Shown here piece after piece: positions 34,289 to 43,250 of a stretch of DNA of 64,000 bases. The position numbers were made by a program, and so were the translations under genes. The stretch's first letter is position 1. Each line of letters opens with the position of its first letter. The notes under the pieces are model-generated. The model searched no databases. It had not been told where the DNA came from and was given only the letters and a program-made list of their open reading frames with translations. The stretch spans positions 62,001 through 126,000 of the forward strand of contig NZ_FOKP01000017.1 in the NCBI RefSeq assembly GCF_900112185.1, given 5' to 3'. Origin of the DNA: Allobosea sp. CRIB-10 (lineage in GTDB: Bacteria > Pseudomonadota > Alphaproteobacteria > Rhizobiales > Beijerinckiaceae).

Positions 34289-35101
34289 TCAAAGCTCGCT
34301 CAGGAAGGCGCGCAGCACCCGCCGCAGCGCCGTGGTCGCGGTCGCGGCGACGTCGCGCGTCTCGCCATGGCTGGGCGCGCCGCCCAAAATGCCGGCGCCC
34401 ATATTGGTGACGATCGAGAGGCCGGCGACGCGCAAGCCGTAGCGGCGTGCCAGGATCACCTCCGGCACGGTCGACATCCCGACGAGATCGGCCCCGAGCG
34501 TCTTGGCCATCTTGATCTCGGCCGGCGTCTCGAAGCTCGGCCCGGAGAACCACATATAGACGCCCTCGCCCAGATTGGCGCCGCTCGTGGCAGCCGCTTT
34601 CTTCAGTCGGGCACGCAGATGCGGGTCATAGGCGTCGATCATCGGCACGAAGCGGCCGTCACCGGTATCGCCGACCAGCGGATTGGGGCCGTTATAGTTG
34701 ATGTGGTCGGTGATCAAAGCGAGGCTGCCCGGCCGAAGATCGGGCCGCAGCGAGCCGGCGGCGTTGGTCAGCACCAGGGGCGGCGAGCCGAAGGCGGCGA
34801 GCATGCCGAGCGGCACGCGCATGATGGCGGGATCCCCGGTCTCGTAGAAATGCGCGCGGCCCTCGAAGACCAGCACCCGCTTGCCGTGCAGCACGCCATA
34901 GCTCAGCCGCTTGGCATGGCCGGAGACCGCGCCCTTCGGGAAGCCGGGAATCTCCTCGAACGGAATCGAGATCGGCTCGACCATGTCGTCGATGATGCGG
35001 CCGAGCCCGGTGCCGAGCACGATGGCGCAGTCGATGCCGCCATCGATGCCACGATCGATCAATACCGATGCCGCTTGGTCGAAAAGCGCATCCGCTGCCA
35101 T
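34289..35101 (-). CDS. Purine nucleoside phosphorylase (trimeric PNP type)
   Basis: A 270-residue PNP that phosphorolyses (deoxy)inosine or guanosine. Typical elements are [13 protein letters not shown] (phosphate loop), [18 protein letters not shown], the family motif [31 protein letters not shown], and the base-binding region [16 protein letters not shown] ... [15 protein letters not shown]. Size and motifs indicate the mammalian-like trimeric class rather than hexameric DeoD. The ATG is 35099-35101; a 20-codon extension was rejected. It is 61 bases after cdd and 2 bases before deoC. Confidence 0.93.
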   Translation of the reverse strand: MAADALFDQAASVLIDRGIDGGIDCAIVLGTGLGRIIDDMVEPISIPFEEIPGFPKGAVSGHAKRLSYGVLHGKRVLVFEGRAHFYETGDPAIMRVPLGMLAAFGSPPLVLTNAAGSLRPDLRPGSLALITDHINYNGPNPLVGDTGDGRFVPMIDAYDPHLRARLKKAAATSGANLGEGVYMWFSGPSFETPAEIKMAKTLGADLVGMSTVPEVILARRYGLRVAGLSIVTNMGAGILGGAPSHGETRDVAATATTALRRVLRAFLSEL

Positions 35102-35162
35102 GTTGTCTGCTCCATCGGCGCGTTGGCCGCGCTCATCGGGTCGCCGTGTCAGCGCCCGCAAA

Positions 35163-35573
35163 TCAGGCCGGCAAATTGGCTGGTCCGAACGAGGCTGGCA
35201 ACAGCTCGGCCAGAGAAAAGCGGGCGCGGATTCCGTCCGGCCCGGCGATGACGATCGGCACTTCCGGCGCGGCGAACTCGCGGATGCGCTGGCGGCAGGC
35301 GCCGCAGGGCGTCACCAGCTCGGCCCCATCGCCGACGACGACGATCGCGCGGATAGCACGCCCGCCTCCGGCGATCATCGCCGAGATCGCGCCGGCTTCG
35401 GCGCAGGCGCCGACCGGATAGGCGGCGTTCTCGACGTTGCAGCCGGGATAGACCTTGCCGTCGTCGGCCAGGATGGCCGCGCCGACCTTGAAGCGGGAAT
35501 AGGGCGCGTAGGCCTTCTGTTGTGCGGCCAAAGCCGCGGTGAAGAGCGCCTCGAGATCGGGTTCGGCGGTCAC
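35163..35573 (-). CDS. cdd: Cytidine deaminase
   Basis: Cdd converts (deoxy)cytidine to (deoxy)uridine, feeding DeoA. The 136-residue homotetrameric type has zinc ligands C57 (CAEAGAI, with catalytic E59) and C90/C93 (PCGACRQ), and NVENAAYPVGACAEA is the classical signature. The start is GTG 35571-35573, directly abutting the TGA stop of the upstream permease gene, so translation is very probably coupled. Confidence 0.95.
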   Translation of the reverse strand: MTAEPDLEALFTAALAAQQKAYAPYSRFKVGAAILADDGKVYPGCNVENAAYPVGACAEAGAISAMIAGGGRAIRAIVVVGDGAELVTPCGACRQRIREFAAPEVPIVIAGPDGIRARFSLAELLPASFGPANLPA

Positions 35574-36545
35574 TCAGCGTTCCTTGACATAAGGCAGGCC
35601 GGAGGCCTTGGGCGGCGTCGCCTTGCCGATGAAGCCGGCGAGCAGCACCACGGTCATCACATAGGGCAGGGCCTGGATCGCCTGCACCGGCACCTGGCCG
35701 ATGCCGGGTAGGACGACGCCTTGAAGTCTGATCGCGACGGCATCGAGCAGGCCGAAGAGCAGGCAGGCGAACAAGGCCGGCCAGGGCCGCCAATTGGCGA
35801 AGATCACAGCGGCCAGCGCGATGAAGCCCTTGCCGGCCGTCATCTGCGGCAGGAACCCGGCCGATTGCGAGACGGCGAGATAGGTGCCGCCGAGGCCGCA
35901 GAGCGCCCCGCAGATGATCACCGCGGCATAGCGCAAACCGGCGACCGAGACGCCGGCCGTGTCGACTGCGGCCGGATTCTCGCCGACGGCGCGCAGGCGC
36001 AGGCCGAAGCGGGTGTGCTTCAGCGTCAGCGCCGTCAGAGTGAGGGCTAGCACGGCGAGATAGACCGGCGCCGCGTGGCCGGAGATGGCGATGTCGTAGA
36101 TCGGGCCGAAGACCGGGATATCCTTCAGCGCCCCGACGAAAGGCAGGTCTAGTTCGGGAAAGCGGGCGGCCCCTTCGAGGTTTGGCGTGCGCCCGCCCTG
36201 GCCATACCAGGCATTGCCGAGGATGGCGGTGAGCCCGACCGCCAGCATGTTGATCGCGACGCCGGAGACGATCTGGTTGCCGCGCCAGGTGACCGCCGCG
36301 AAGCCATGGACCAGCGAGAGCGCGATCGCGGCGAGCATGCCGGCGCCGAGCCCGGCCCAGGCCGAGCCGCTATGGTAGGCGACGACGGCCGAGGCGAAGG
36401 CGGCGATCAGCATCTTGCCTTCGAGGCCGATGTCGACGACGCCGGAGCGTTCCGACCAGAGCCCGGCCAGCGCGGCGCAGAGCAGCGGGATCGACAGGCG
36501 GATCGTCGAATCCAGGATGACGGCGAGGGTCTGGACGATCTCCAT
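35574..36545 (-). CDS. Nucleoside ABC transporter permease (NupQ-like)
   Basis: A 323-residue polytopic permease of the Bmp/ribose (BPD_transp_2) type. Features include IVQTLAVILDSTIRLSIPLLCAALAG at the N-terminus, then the motif SERSGVVDIGLEGKMLIAAFA, and NPAAVDTAGVSVAGLRYAAVII toward the end, all typical of the second permease of BMP-family nucleoside importers. It lies 3 bases after its partner permease and directly precedes cdd. It would form the membrane channel with the 36.5-37.6 kb gene product. Confidence 0.9.
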   Translation of the reverse strand: MEIVQTLAVILDSTIRLSIPLLCAALAGLWSERSGVVDIGLEGKMLIAAFASAVVAYHSGSAWAGLGAGMLAAIALSLVHGFAAVTWRGNQIVSGVAINMLAVGLTAILGNAWYGQGGRTPNLEGAARFPELDLPFVGALKDIPVFGPIYDIAISGHAAPVYLAVLALTLTALTLKHTRFGLRLRAVGENPAAVDTAGVSVAGLRYAAVIICGALCGLGGTYLAVSQSAGFLPQMTAGKGFIALAAVIFANWRPWPALFACLLFGLLDAVAIRLQGVVLPGIGQVPVQAIQALPYVMTVVLLAGFIGKATPPKASGLPYVKER

Positions 36546-36548
36546 CGC

Positions 36549-37649
36549 CTAGCCTCCCCGCCCGAAATTGAGCACGCTGGCGACGAGCCGCCGGAACAGG
36601 CCGTCGAGCGCCCCGGCGAAGAGGATGACGATGCCGCCGATCACCACGACCATGTCGCGGGTGATGGTCGGCTTGTCGAAGGAGAGCTCGGCTCCACCCT
36701 GATAGAGCACGCCGAAGAGCAGGGCCGCGAGGCCGACGCCGACCGGATGGCCGCGCCCCATCAGCGCGACCGCAATGCCGACGAAGCCGTAGCCGGCGGT
36801 AAAATCGAGCACGAGCCGGTGCTGCACACCCATGGCCTCGTTGACCGCGAGCCCACCGGCGAGCGCGCCCGAGATCGCCATCGCCACCATGATGATCCGC
36901 GCCGGCGGGATGCCGGCATAGGCGGCGGCGCGGGGATTGGCGCCGACGGTGCGGATCGCATAGCCGAGCCGCGAGCGGTAGATCAGCGCCCAGACCGCGA
37001 CCAGCGACGCCAGCGCCAGCAGGAACGAAGTGTTGAGCGGCGTCGAGGGCAGCTTCAGCCCGAAGGCGTCGAGCAGCTCATGGATCGGCGTCAGCACCGC
37101 CTGCTTGGGGAAATCCGGGGTTTCGGGCTGCATCGAGCCGGTTTTCCCCATCACCTCGACCAGGAGGTAAACGATCAGCGTCGCCGCGATGAAGTTGAAC
37201 ATGATCGTGGTGATCACGACATGGCTGCCGCGCGTCGCCTGGAGATAGCCGGGGATGAAGGCCCAGAGCGCCCCGCCCGCCGCCGCGGCGAGGATGGCGA
37301 GCGGCACCAGCAATATGCCTGGCAGCGGCGCGAGCCAGAGACAGGCGAGCGCGGCGAAGATGCCGGCGACGGTCGCCTGGCCCTCGCCGCCGATATTGAA
37401 CAGCCCGGCATGGAAGGCGACCGCGACGGCAAGGCCGGTGAAGATGAAATTGGTGGTGTAGTAGAGCGTGAAGCCGAGGCCTTCGAGGCTGCCGAGCGAG
37501 CCCTTGAGCAAGAGCGTCGTCGCCTCCAGCGGGCTTTCGCCGATCGAGAGCACGACGAGCCCGGCGACGATGAGCGCAGCGGCAACCGAGACCAGCGGCA
37601 CCAGCGCGGTATCGGCCCAGCGCGGGAGATCGATCGGGGCGGCGCTCAT
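36549..37649 (-). CDS. Nucleoside ABC transporter permease (NupP-like)
   Basis: A 366-residue permease of the same family. It has FTLYYTTNFIFTGLAVAVAFHAGLFNIGGEG, which matches the first permease of BMP importers, then RGSHVVITTIMFNFIA and GYAIRTVGANPRAAAYAGI, the EAA-like cytoplasmic loop that contacts the ATPase. About eight membrane segments are visible. It is separated from the ATPase gene by 217 bases holding a large inverted repeat, yet strand and order keep it in the import unit. Confidence 0.9.
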   Translation of the reverse strand: MSAAPIDLPRWADTALVPLVSVAAALIVAGLVVLSIGESPLEATTLLLKGSLGSLEGLGFTLYYTTNFIFTGLAVAVAFHAGLFNIGGEGQATVAGIFAALACLWLAPLPGILLVPLAILAAAAGGALWAFIPGYLQATRGSHVVITTIMFNFIAATLIVYLLVEVMGKTGSMQPETPDFPKQAVLTPIHELLDAFGLKLPSTPLNTSFLLALASLVAVWALIYRSRLGYAIRTVGANPRAAAYAGIPPARIIMVAMAISGALAGGLAVNEAMGVQHRLVLDFTAGYGFVGIAVALMGRGHPVGVGLAALLFGVLYQGGAELSFDKPTITRDMVVVIGGIVILFAGALDGLFRRLVASVLNFGRGG

Positions 37650-37685
37650 GGCTGGATCGGCTTGGTCAAGGAAGCGCGACGCAAG

Positions 37686-37812
37686 CCCTCCCCCCTTGTG
37701 GGGGAGGGTTGGGAGGGGGGTATCGCACCCGCAAACCTCTGCGCGCCAGGTTGGACCGCTGTCGAGGGTGGCATACCCCCCTCTCTAACTCTCCCCCACA
37801 AGGGGGGAGAGG
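37686..37812. repeat. Large inverted repeat inside the nucleoside import operon
   Basis: The left arm (37686-37723) and right arm (37773-37812) are near-perfect inverted copies of about 38-40 nt, G/C homopolymer-rich with a central CTTGTGGGGGAG in each arm. The 49-base interior has a weaker pairing. Each arm can also fold on itself (CCCTCCCCC with GGGGGAGGG). It lies between the ATPase and permease genes and could attenuate or stabilise the transcript. It looks like a dispersed repeat, but this is the only copy in the window. Confidence 0.8.
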
Positions 37813-37866
37813 ACCTGTTGGTGCCAGGGCTCTTGGTCGCGCCTTTCCCCATCGCGGCCACCACCA

Positions 37867-39399
37867 TCACGCCGCCCGCTCGCTGACACCGGCCATCAGC
37901 AGGCCGAGATCGCGCTCATCGGTCGCCACCGCCTCGCGCTCCCCGGTGATCTGGCCGCCGCAGAGCGCCAGGATCCGGTCGGACAGCGCCATCACCTCTT
38001 CCAGCTCGACCGAGACGAGCAGGATCGCGACGCCCTGATCGCGCAAGGCGATCAGGCGGCGATGGATAAACTCGATCGCGCCGATATCGACGCCGCGCGT
38101 CGGCTGCCCGACCAGCAGCACCTTCGGCGCCCGCTCGATCTCGCGGGCGAGCACGATCTTCTGCTGGTTGCCGCCGGAGAATTTGGCGGTCTTCAGGCTG
38201 GGGTCGACCGGGCGGACATCGTAGTCCTGCATGCCGATGCGTGCATGCTGCTCGACCAATGTCGGCGAGAGGAAGGGCCCGCGCCCGAAGGCCGGGTCGT
38301 CATGATAGCCGAGAATCGCGTTTTCGGCCGCGGCAAAGGCGGTGACGAGGCCGGTCCGCAAGCGATCCTCGGGAATATGCATCAGGCCGAGCTTGCGCAG
38401 ATTGGCCGGGTTGCGGTCGGCGACGTTGAGGATTTGGCCGCCGAGCCGGATCACCCCGCGCGCCGGCTGGGTCAGGCCGGCGAGCACGTCGAGCAATTCG
38501 CTCTGGCCATTGCCGGCGACGCCGGCGATGCCGACGATCTCGCCTTCATGGAGTGTCAGGCTCGCGTCCCGCAGCGTCTCGCAGCCGCGCTCGTCGACCA
38601 CCGTCAGACCGGCTGCTTCGAGGACCGGCGCGCCGCGCTCGCGCGGGCTCTTTTCGACGCGCAGCAGCACGCGCCGGCCGACCATCGCTTCCGCCAGCTC
38701 GGCCGGGGAAGTCCGTTCCGTCTCGACATGGGCGACCATCTCGCCGCGCCGCATCACCGAGATGCGGTCCGTCACCGCCATGATCTCGCGCAGCTTGTGG
38801 GTGATCAGGATCACCGTCTTGCCCTGCGCCTTCAGCGCCCGCAGCAGTTCGAAGAGCTGGTCGGCCTCGGCCGGAGTCAGCACCGCCGTGGGCTCGTCGA
38901 GGATCAGGACCTCAGCCCCGCGATAGAGCGCCTTCAGGATCTCGACGCGCTGCTGCAGGCCGACCGAGAGCTCGCCCACGATCGCGTCGGGATCGATGGC
39001 GAGGCCGTATTCCTCGGAGAGGCGCGCCAGCTCGGCCCGCGCCTTGCCGATGCCGCGCTTGAGCAGCGCCCCGCCCTCGGCGCCGAGCACGACGTTCTCG
39101 ACGACCGAGAGCGGCTCGACCAGCATGAAATGCTGGTGGACCATGCCGATCCCGGCGGCGATCGCATCAGAAGAAGAGCGGATGCGACGCGGCTCGCCGC
39201 GCACCCGGATCTCGCCGGCATCGGCCTCGTAGAAGCCGTAGAGGATCGACATCAGCGTCGACTTGCCGGCGCCGTTCTCGCCGACGATGCCGTGGATCGA
39301 GCCGGCGGCGACCGTGAGCGAGACGTCCTTGTTGGCCTTGACCGGGCCGAACGCCTTGCTGATGCCGCTGAGCTCGATGGCGGGATGCGGGCTCGTCAC
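37867..39399 (-). CDS. Nucleoside ABC transporter ATP-binding protein (tandem ABC domains)
   Basis: A 510-residue double ATPase of the BMP/ribose importer type. The first domain has Walker A GENGAGKSTLMS (about 38-49), the signature LSVGLQQRVEI and Walker B VLILDEPTAVLTP. The second has a GVAGNGQSELLDVLAG Walker-like loop, the degenerate type normal for second domains of this class, and the signature FSGGNQQKIVLARE. The start is GTG 39397-39399, 13 bases after the binding-protein gene. Confidence 0.92.
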   Translation of the reverse strand: MTSPHPAIELSGISKAFGPVKANKDVSLTVAAGSIHGIVGENGAGKSTLMSILYGFYEADAGEIRVRGEPRRIRSSSDAIAAGIGMVHQHFMLVEPLSVVENVVLGAEGGALLKRGIGKARAELARLSEEYGLAIDPDAIVGELSVGLQQRVEILKALYRGAEVLILDEPTAVLTPAEADQLFELLRALKAQGKTVILITHKLREIMAVTDRISVMRRGEMVAHVETERTSPAELAEAMVGRRVLLRVEKSPRERGAPVLEAAGLTVVDERGCETLRDASLTLHEGEIVGIAGVAGNGQSELLDVLAGLTQPARGVIRLGGQILNVADRNPANLRKLGLMHIPEDRLRTGLVTAFAAAENAILGYHDDPAFGRGPFLSPTLVEQHARIGMQDYDVRPVDPSLKTAKFSGGNQQKIVLAREIERAPKVLLVGQPTRGVDIGAIEFIHRRLIALRDQGVAILLVSVELEEVMALSDRILALCGGQITGEREAVATDERDLGLLMAGVSERAA

Positions 39400-39412
39400 C
39401 GTTGGTGCAAGC

Positions 39413-40414
39413 TCACATCGTGCACTTGGAATCCGACATGTAGTCGTGGACCTTGACGGTGCCGGCGATGATGTCGGCGCGTGCCTTGTCGGCGGCGGCC
39501 TTCATCTCGGGCGTGATCAGCGCCTTGTTGTTGTCGTCGAGCGCCCAGCCGACGCCGTCCTCCTTCAACCCGAGCACCGAGACGCCCGGCTTCCAGGTGC
39601 CGTCGCGTGCCGCCTTGAATGAGCTGTAGGCGGCGACGTCGACGCGCTTCAGCATCGAGGTCAGCACCTTGCCGGGATGCAGCATATTCTGGTTGGAATC
39701 GACGCCGATGCCGAGCTTGCCGGCATCGGCCGCGGCGCGCAGCACGCCGATGCCGGTGCCGCCGGCGGCGTGGTAGATCACGTCGGCGCCGCGGTCGATC
39801 TGCGACTTGGCAAGCTCGCCGCCCTTCACTGGATCGTTCCAGGCGGCCGGGGTCGAGCCGGTCATGTTCTGGAAGATCTCGGCGTCCTTCTTGCCGGCCT
39901 TGACGCCCTGGACATAGCCGCAGGCGAATTTCCGGATCAGCGGGATGTCCATCCCGCCGACGAAGCCAACCTTGTTGGTCTTCGAGGCGAGGCTGGCGAG
40001 GAGGCCGACGAGATAGGAGGCCTCATGCTCCTTGAACACAACCGACTGCACGTTCGGCAGCTCGACTACCATGTCGATGATGGTGAACTTCAGGTTGGGG
40101 AACTCGGCTGCGACCTTCTGCAGGGCGGTCGCCTGCGAGAAGCCGACGGCGATGATCGGCGAATGGCCGTCGCGGGCAAACCGGCGCAGCGCCTGCTCGA
40201 TCTGCGCGTCGTTGGTCGGCTCGAAATCGCGGAACTCGACGCCGGTCTCGGCCTTGAACTTCTCGGCCCCGGCGAAGACGCCTTCGTTGAAGGATTTGTC
40301 GAACTTGCCGCCCTTGTCATAGACGATCGCCGGCTTGATCGCGGTCTGGGCGACGGCCGCCATGGCCGAGAGGGCGACGCCCGCCAGAGCGAGCGCGAGA
40401 GATTTCAAACGCAT
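39413..40414 (-). CDS. BMP-family nucleoside-binding protein
   Basis: A 333-residue substrate-binding protein of the Bmp (PnrA/Med-like) family. A signal peptide (LALALAGVALSAMAAVAQ) is present without an obvious lipobox, so it is likely a soluble periplasmic protein. Domain motifs include PAIVYDKGGKFDKSFNEGVFAGAEKF, FKEHEASYLVGLLASLASKTNKVGFVGGMD, and DVIYHAAGGTGIGVLRAA. These proteins bind purine and pyrimidine nucleosides. It is first in the import/catabolism set, and a palindromic AT-rich site lies upstream. Confidence 0.92.
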   Translation of the reverse strand: MRLKSLALALAGVALSAMAAVAQTAIKPAIVYDKGGKFDKSFNEGVFAGAEKFKAETGVEFRDFEPTNDAQIEQALRRFARDGHSPIIAVGFSQATALQKVAAEFPNLKFTIIDMVVELPNVQSVVFKEHEASYLVGLLASLASKTNKVGFVGGMDIPLIRKFACGYVQGVKAGKKDAEIFQNMTGSTPAAWNDPVKGGELAKSQIDRGADVIYHAAGGTGIGVLRAAADAGKLGIGVDSNQNMLHPGKVLTSMLKRVDVAAYSSFKAARDGTWKPGVSVLGLKEDGVGWALDDNNKALITPEMKAAADKARADIIAGTVKVHDYMSDSKCTM

Positions 40415-40491
40415 CGAGCCGTTCCCCTGTCACATGCGGAATGGTTGCGCCATTCCTGCCTGTGATCACGATGGCACGGCTTGCGGGCGGG

Positions 40492-40541
40492 GCCAAGCGG
40501 GCTTGCGGGCCCGCTTGGCGATATATGTCATATATGAACAG
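40492..40541. promoter_or_regulatory. Hairpin plus AT-rich palindrome upstream of the nucleoside operon
   Basis: GCCAAGCGGGC (40492-40502) pairs with GCCCGCTTGGC (40509-40519) around 6 nt, and is followed by ATATATG-T-CATATAT (40521-40535) within TGTCATATATGAACA. The hairpin may terminate the upstream SDR gene. The AT palindrome, conspicuous in this GC-rich DNA and about 110 bases before the binding-protein start, is a candidate operator or promoter element. Confidence 0.5.
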
Positions 40542-40546
40542 TCGCC

Positions 40547-41317
40547 TCAGCCGCGCTGGATCGAGACGCCGCCATCGGCGAGGAAGGCCGTGCCGGTGAC
40601 GAAGCTCGACGCGTCCGAGGCGAGGAAGAGCGCGGCACGGGCGATCTCCTCCGGCTGCGCCATCCGCTTCAAGGCATGGATGCCCTCGACGAAGGCGAGC
40701 ACCTCGGGGCCGGCGCCCGGCGCATTGGTCGTCGCGGCCGGCGTATCGGTACCCCCCGGCAGCAGGGCGTTGACGCGGATGCGCTTGCCGCCGAGCTCGG
40801 CTGCGAGCGCCTTCGCGAGGCCGATCTGCCCGGCCTTGCTGGCGGCATAGGCCGACATGCCGGCGAGGCCGGCAGTATGGCCGACGAAGCTCGCGGTGAA
40901 GATCAGCGAGCCGCCGCCGCGCGCCTCCAGCGCCGGCGCCTGATACTTCGCGCCGAGGAAGGCGCTGGTCAGGTTGATAGCGATCACCTCGTGCCAGTTC
41001 TGGCTCGCCATCTGCCCGATCGGGCCGAGCTCGCCGATGATGCCGGCATTGTTGAGGGCGATGTCGAGCCCGCCGAAGCGCTCGGTCGCGGTGTCGACCA
41101 GGCGCTGCGCCAGCGCTTCCTCGCGGATGTCGCCGGCGACGGCGATCGCTTCGCCGCCTTCCGCCTCGATCTCGCCGACGAGTGCATCGAGCTCAGCTTG
41201 CCGCCGCGCGGTGACGACGAGCCTTGCGCCCTCCGCCGCGAAGAGTTTCGCCGCAGCCCGGCCGATGCCGGAGCTCGCGCCGGTGACGATCGCGACCTTG
41301 TCCTTCAGTGCCGTCAT
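40547..41317 (-). CDS. SDR family oxidoreductase
   Basis: A 256-residue classical short-chain dehydrogenase/reductase. It has the cofactor loop TGASSGIGRAAAKLF at about 11-25, the stabilising LNNAGIIG motif, the catalytic serine in FTASFVG and the YAASKAG motif with catalytic Tyr and Lys. TARRQAE after the second strand suggests NADP preference. ATG 41315-41317 is preceded by AAGGAG. Substrate is not predictable. It shares a strand with the nucleoside operon downstream, but 132 bases with a hairpin intervene. Confidence 0.9.
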   Translation of the reverse strand: MTALKDKVAIVTGASSGIGRAAAKLFAAEGARLVVTARRQAELDALVGEIEAEGGEAIAVAGDIREEALAQRLVDTATERFGGLDIALNNAGIIGELGPIGQMASQNWHEVIAINLTSAFLGAKYQAPALEARGGGSLIFTASFVGHTAGLAGMSAYAASKAGQIGLAKALAAELGGKRIRVNALLPGGTDTPAATTNAPGAGPEVLAFVEGIHALKRMAQPEEIARAALFLASDASSFVTGTAFLADGGVSIQRG

Positions 41318-41445
41318 GTCCCGCTCCTTCGTTCAGACGATGAGGCGCGGGTGATCGCAGGCGCGTGGACGGTGCAGACACCCGCTTCCTGTCACCGCAT
41401 CGCACCCGATTGCTGAGGCGGACGGATCGGCCTAGCTTGCCGGCC

Positions 41446-42231
41446 ATGACGCTGAACGAAGCCGAGATCGAGCGCTATGCCCGCCATCTGGTGCTGCCGG
41501 AGATCGGCGGCCCCGGCCAGGCGAAGCTCAAGCGCGCCCGCGTTCTGGTGATCGGCGCCGGCGGCCTGGGCGCACCATTAATCCCCTATCTCGCGGCGGC
41601 CGGCGTCGGCACGATCGGCATCGTCGACGACGACCATGTCTCGCTCTCGAATCTGCAGCGGCAGATCATCTTCGGCGCGGAGGATATTGGGGCACGCAAG
41701 GTGGTCGCCGCGGCCAATTTCGTCACGCGGCTCAACCCGCGGGTCGAGATCGAGGAATACGTTGCGCGGATCGACCCGCACAACGCGCGCGCGCTCGTCG
41801 CCTTCTATGACGTGGTCGCCGATGGCTCCGACAATTTCGCGACGCGCTATGCCGTTTCCGACGCCTGCTTCCACGAGAAGAAGCCGCTGGTGACGGCGGC
41901 GCTCGGCCGCTTCGACGGCTCGCTCACCACGATCCGCGCGCATGAGACGGCTCCAGACGGGAAGCCCAACCCGACCTATCGCTGCCTGTTCCCGGACGAA
42001 CCGCCGCCCGGCACGGTCGCGCCCTGCGCCGAGGCCGGCGTGCTCGGTGCGCTCGCCGGCGTGATGGGCTCGCTGATGGCGCTGGAAGTGATCCGCGCGA
42101 TCACCGGCTTCGGCGAGCCCCTCGTCGGCAAGCTCCTGCTCGTCGATGCGATGGCGATGCGCTTCGAGACGATGAAATACGGCTGGGACCCGGATAATCC
42201 GCTGAACGGGACGTCTGGCGTCGCCGCCTGA
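41446..42231 (+). CDS. HesA/MoeB/ThiF family E1-like adenylyltransferase
   Basis: A 261-residue ubiquitin-activating-like protein that adenylates the C-terminus of small sulfur-carrier proteins. The nucleotide loop is VLVIGAGGLGAPLIPYLAAAG (about 32-52), followed by DDDHVSLSNLQRQIIFG, NPRVEIEEY and VVADGSDNFATRY. The cysteine in PCAEAGVLG is the probable catalytic one. Only three cysteines are present and the paired CxxC zinc motifs of MoeB/ThiF are missing. No ThiS/MoaD-like gene is adjacent. The ATG is 41446. Confidence 0.88.
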   Translation: MTLNEAEIERYARHLVLPEIGGPGQAKLKRARVLVIGAGGLGAPLIPYLAAAGVGTIGIVDDDHVSLSNLQRQIIFGAEDIGARKVVAAANFVTRLNPRVEIEEYVARIDPHNARALVAFYDVVADGSDNFATRYAVSDACFHEKKPLVTAALGRFDGSLTTIRAHETAPDGKPNPTYRCLFPDEPPPGTVAPCAEAGVLGALAGVMGSLMALEVIRAITGFGEPLVGKLLLVDAMAMRFETMKYGWDPDNPLNGTSGVAA

Positions 42232-42232
42232 A

Positions 42233-43180
42233 CTATTTTGCCGCGCGCTTGGCCTCGATCACCTCGAAAAGCTGGGCCGCCAGATCGGGACCGCCGAGCT
42301 TCTTGATGGCGCGCACCCCGGTCGGCGCGGTGACGTTGATCTCGGTCAGTCGCCCGCCGATCACGTCGATGCCGACCAGCAGCAGGCCCCGCTCCCTGAG
42401 CGCCGGGCCGATCCGCTCGCAGATCTCGAGCTCGCGCTTCAAGAGATCCGTCGGCCTGGCCGCGCCGCCGCGCACCATGTTGGCGCGCAGGTCCCCGACC
42501 GCCGGCACGCGATTGACCGCGCCGGCCGCCTTGCCGTCGATCAGGATGATGCGCTTGTCGCCTTCCGAGACTTCCTTGAGGAAGGCCTGGATCACCCACG
42601 GCTCGCGGAAGAGGTTGGCGAACAGGTCGTAGAGCGAGCCGAAATTCGGGTCGCCCTTGCCGGTCTTGAACACGGTCGCGCCGCCATGGCCGTAGAGCGG
42701 CTTCATCACGATGTCGCCGAACTCCTCGCGGAAGGCTTCGATCTCGGCGCGGTCGCGCGTGATCAGCGTCGGCGGCATCAGCTCGGGGAAATGCGTGACG
42801 AAGAGCTTTTCCGGGGCGTTGCGGACCTCGGTCGGGTCGTTGACGACCAGCGTCTTCGGATGGATGCGCTCGAGCATATGCGTCGAGGAGACATAGGCCA
42901 TGTCGAAGGGCGGATCCTGGCGCAGCAGCACCACGTCGAGCGTCGAGAGATCGGTCCGCTCGGGCTGGCCGAGGGTGTAATGGTCGCCCTCGACGTCGCG
43001 CACCTCGACCGGGCTTATCACGGCGGTGACCTTGCCATCGCGCAAGGTGAGCTTGTCGGGGGTGTAGGTGAAGAGCCTGTGCCCGCGCGCCTGCGCTTCC
43101 AGCATCAGCGCGAAGCCGGTGTCGCCGGCGATGCGGACTTGTCCGATCGGGTCCATCTGGATGGCGACGTTCAGCGGCAT
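42233..43180 (-). CDS. gshB: Glutathione synthetase
   Basis: GshB ligates gamma-glutamylcysteine and glycine using ATP. The 315-residue protein begins [20 protein letters not shown], the family opening, and has [19 protein letters not shown]-grasp elements [17 protein letters not shown] and [17 protein letters not shown], and the C-terminal [15 protein letters not shown]. Length is normal. Its stop is one base from that of the convergent ThiF-family gene. It is downstream of rsmI-yraN on the same strand, and the three probably form an operon. Confidence 0.95.
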   Translation of the reverse strand: MPLNVAIQMDPIGQVRIAGDTGFALMLEAQARGHRLFTYTPDKLTLRDGKVTAVISPVEVRDVEGDHYTLGQPERTDLSTLDVVLLRQDPPFDMAYVSSTHMLERIHPKTLVVNDPTEVRNAPEKLFVTHFPELMPPTLITRDRAEIEAFREEFGDIVMKPLYGHGGATVFKTGKGDPNFGSLYDLFANLFREPWVIQAFLKEVSEGDKRIILIDGKAAGAVNRVPAVGDLRANMVRGGAARPTDLLKRELEICERIGPALRERGLLLVGIDVIGGRLTEINVTAPTGVRAIKKLGGPDLAAQLFEVIEAKRAAK

Positions 43181-43250
43181 GGCGGAAGCTCCGGTTGCGG
43201 CCGTTATATCGGCTGCGACAGCCCGCTCGTGCAAGTGGCTCAGCCTTGCG

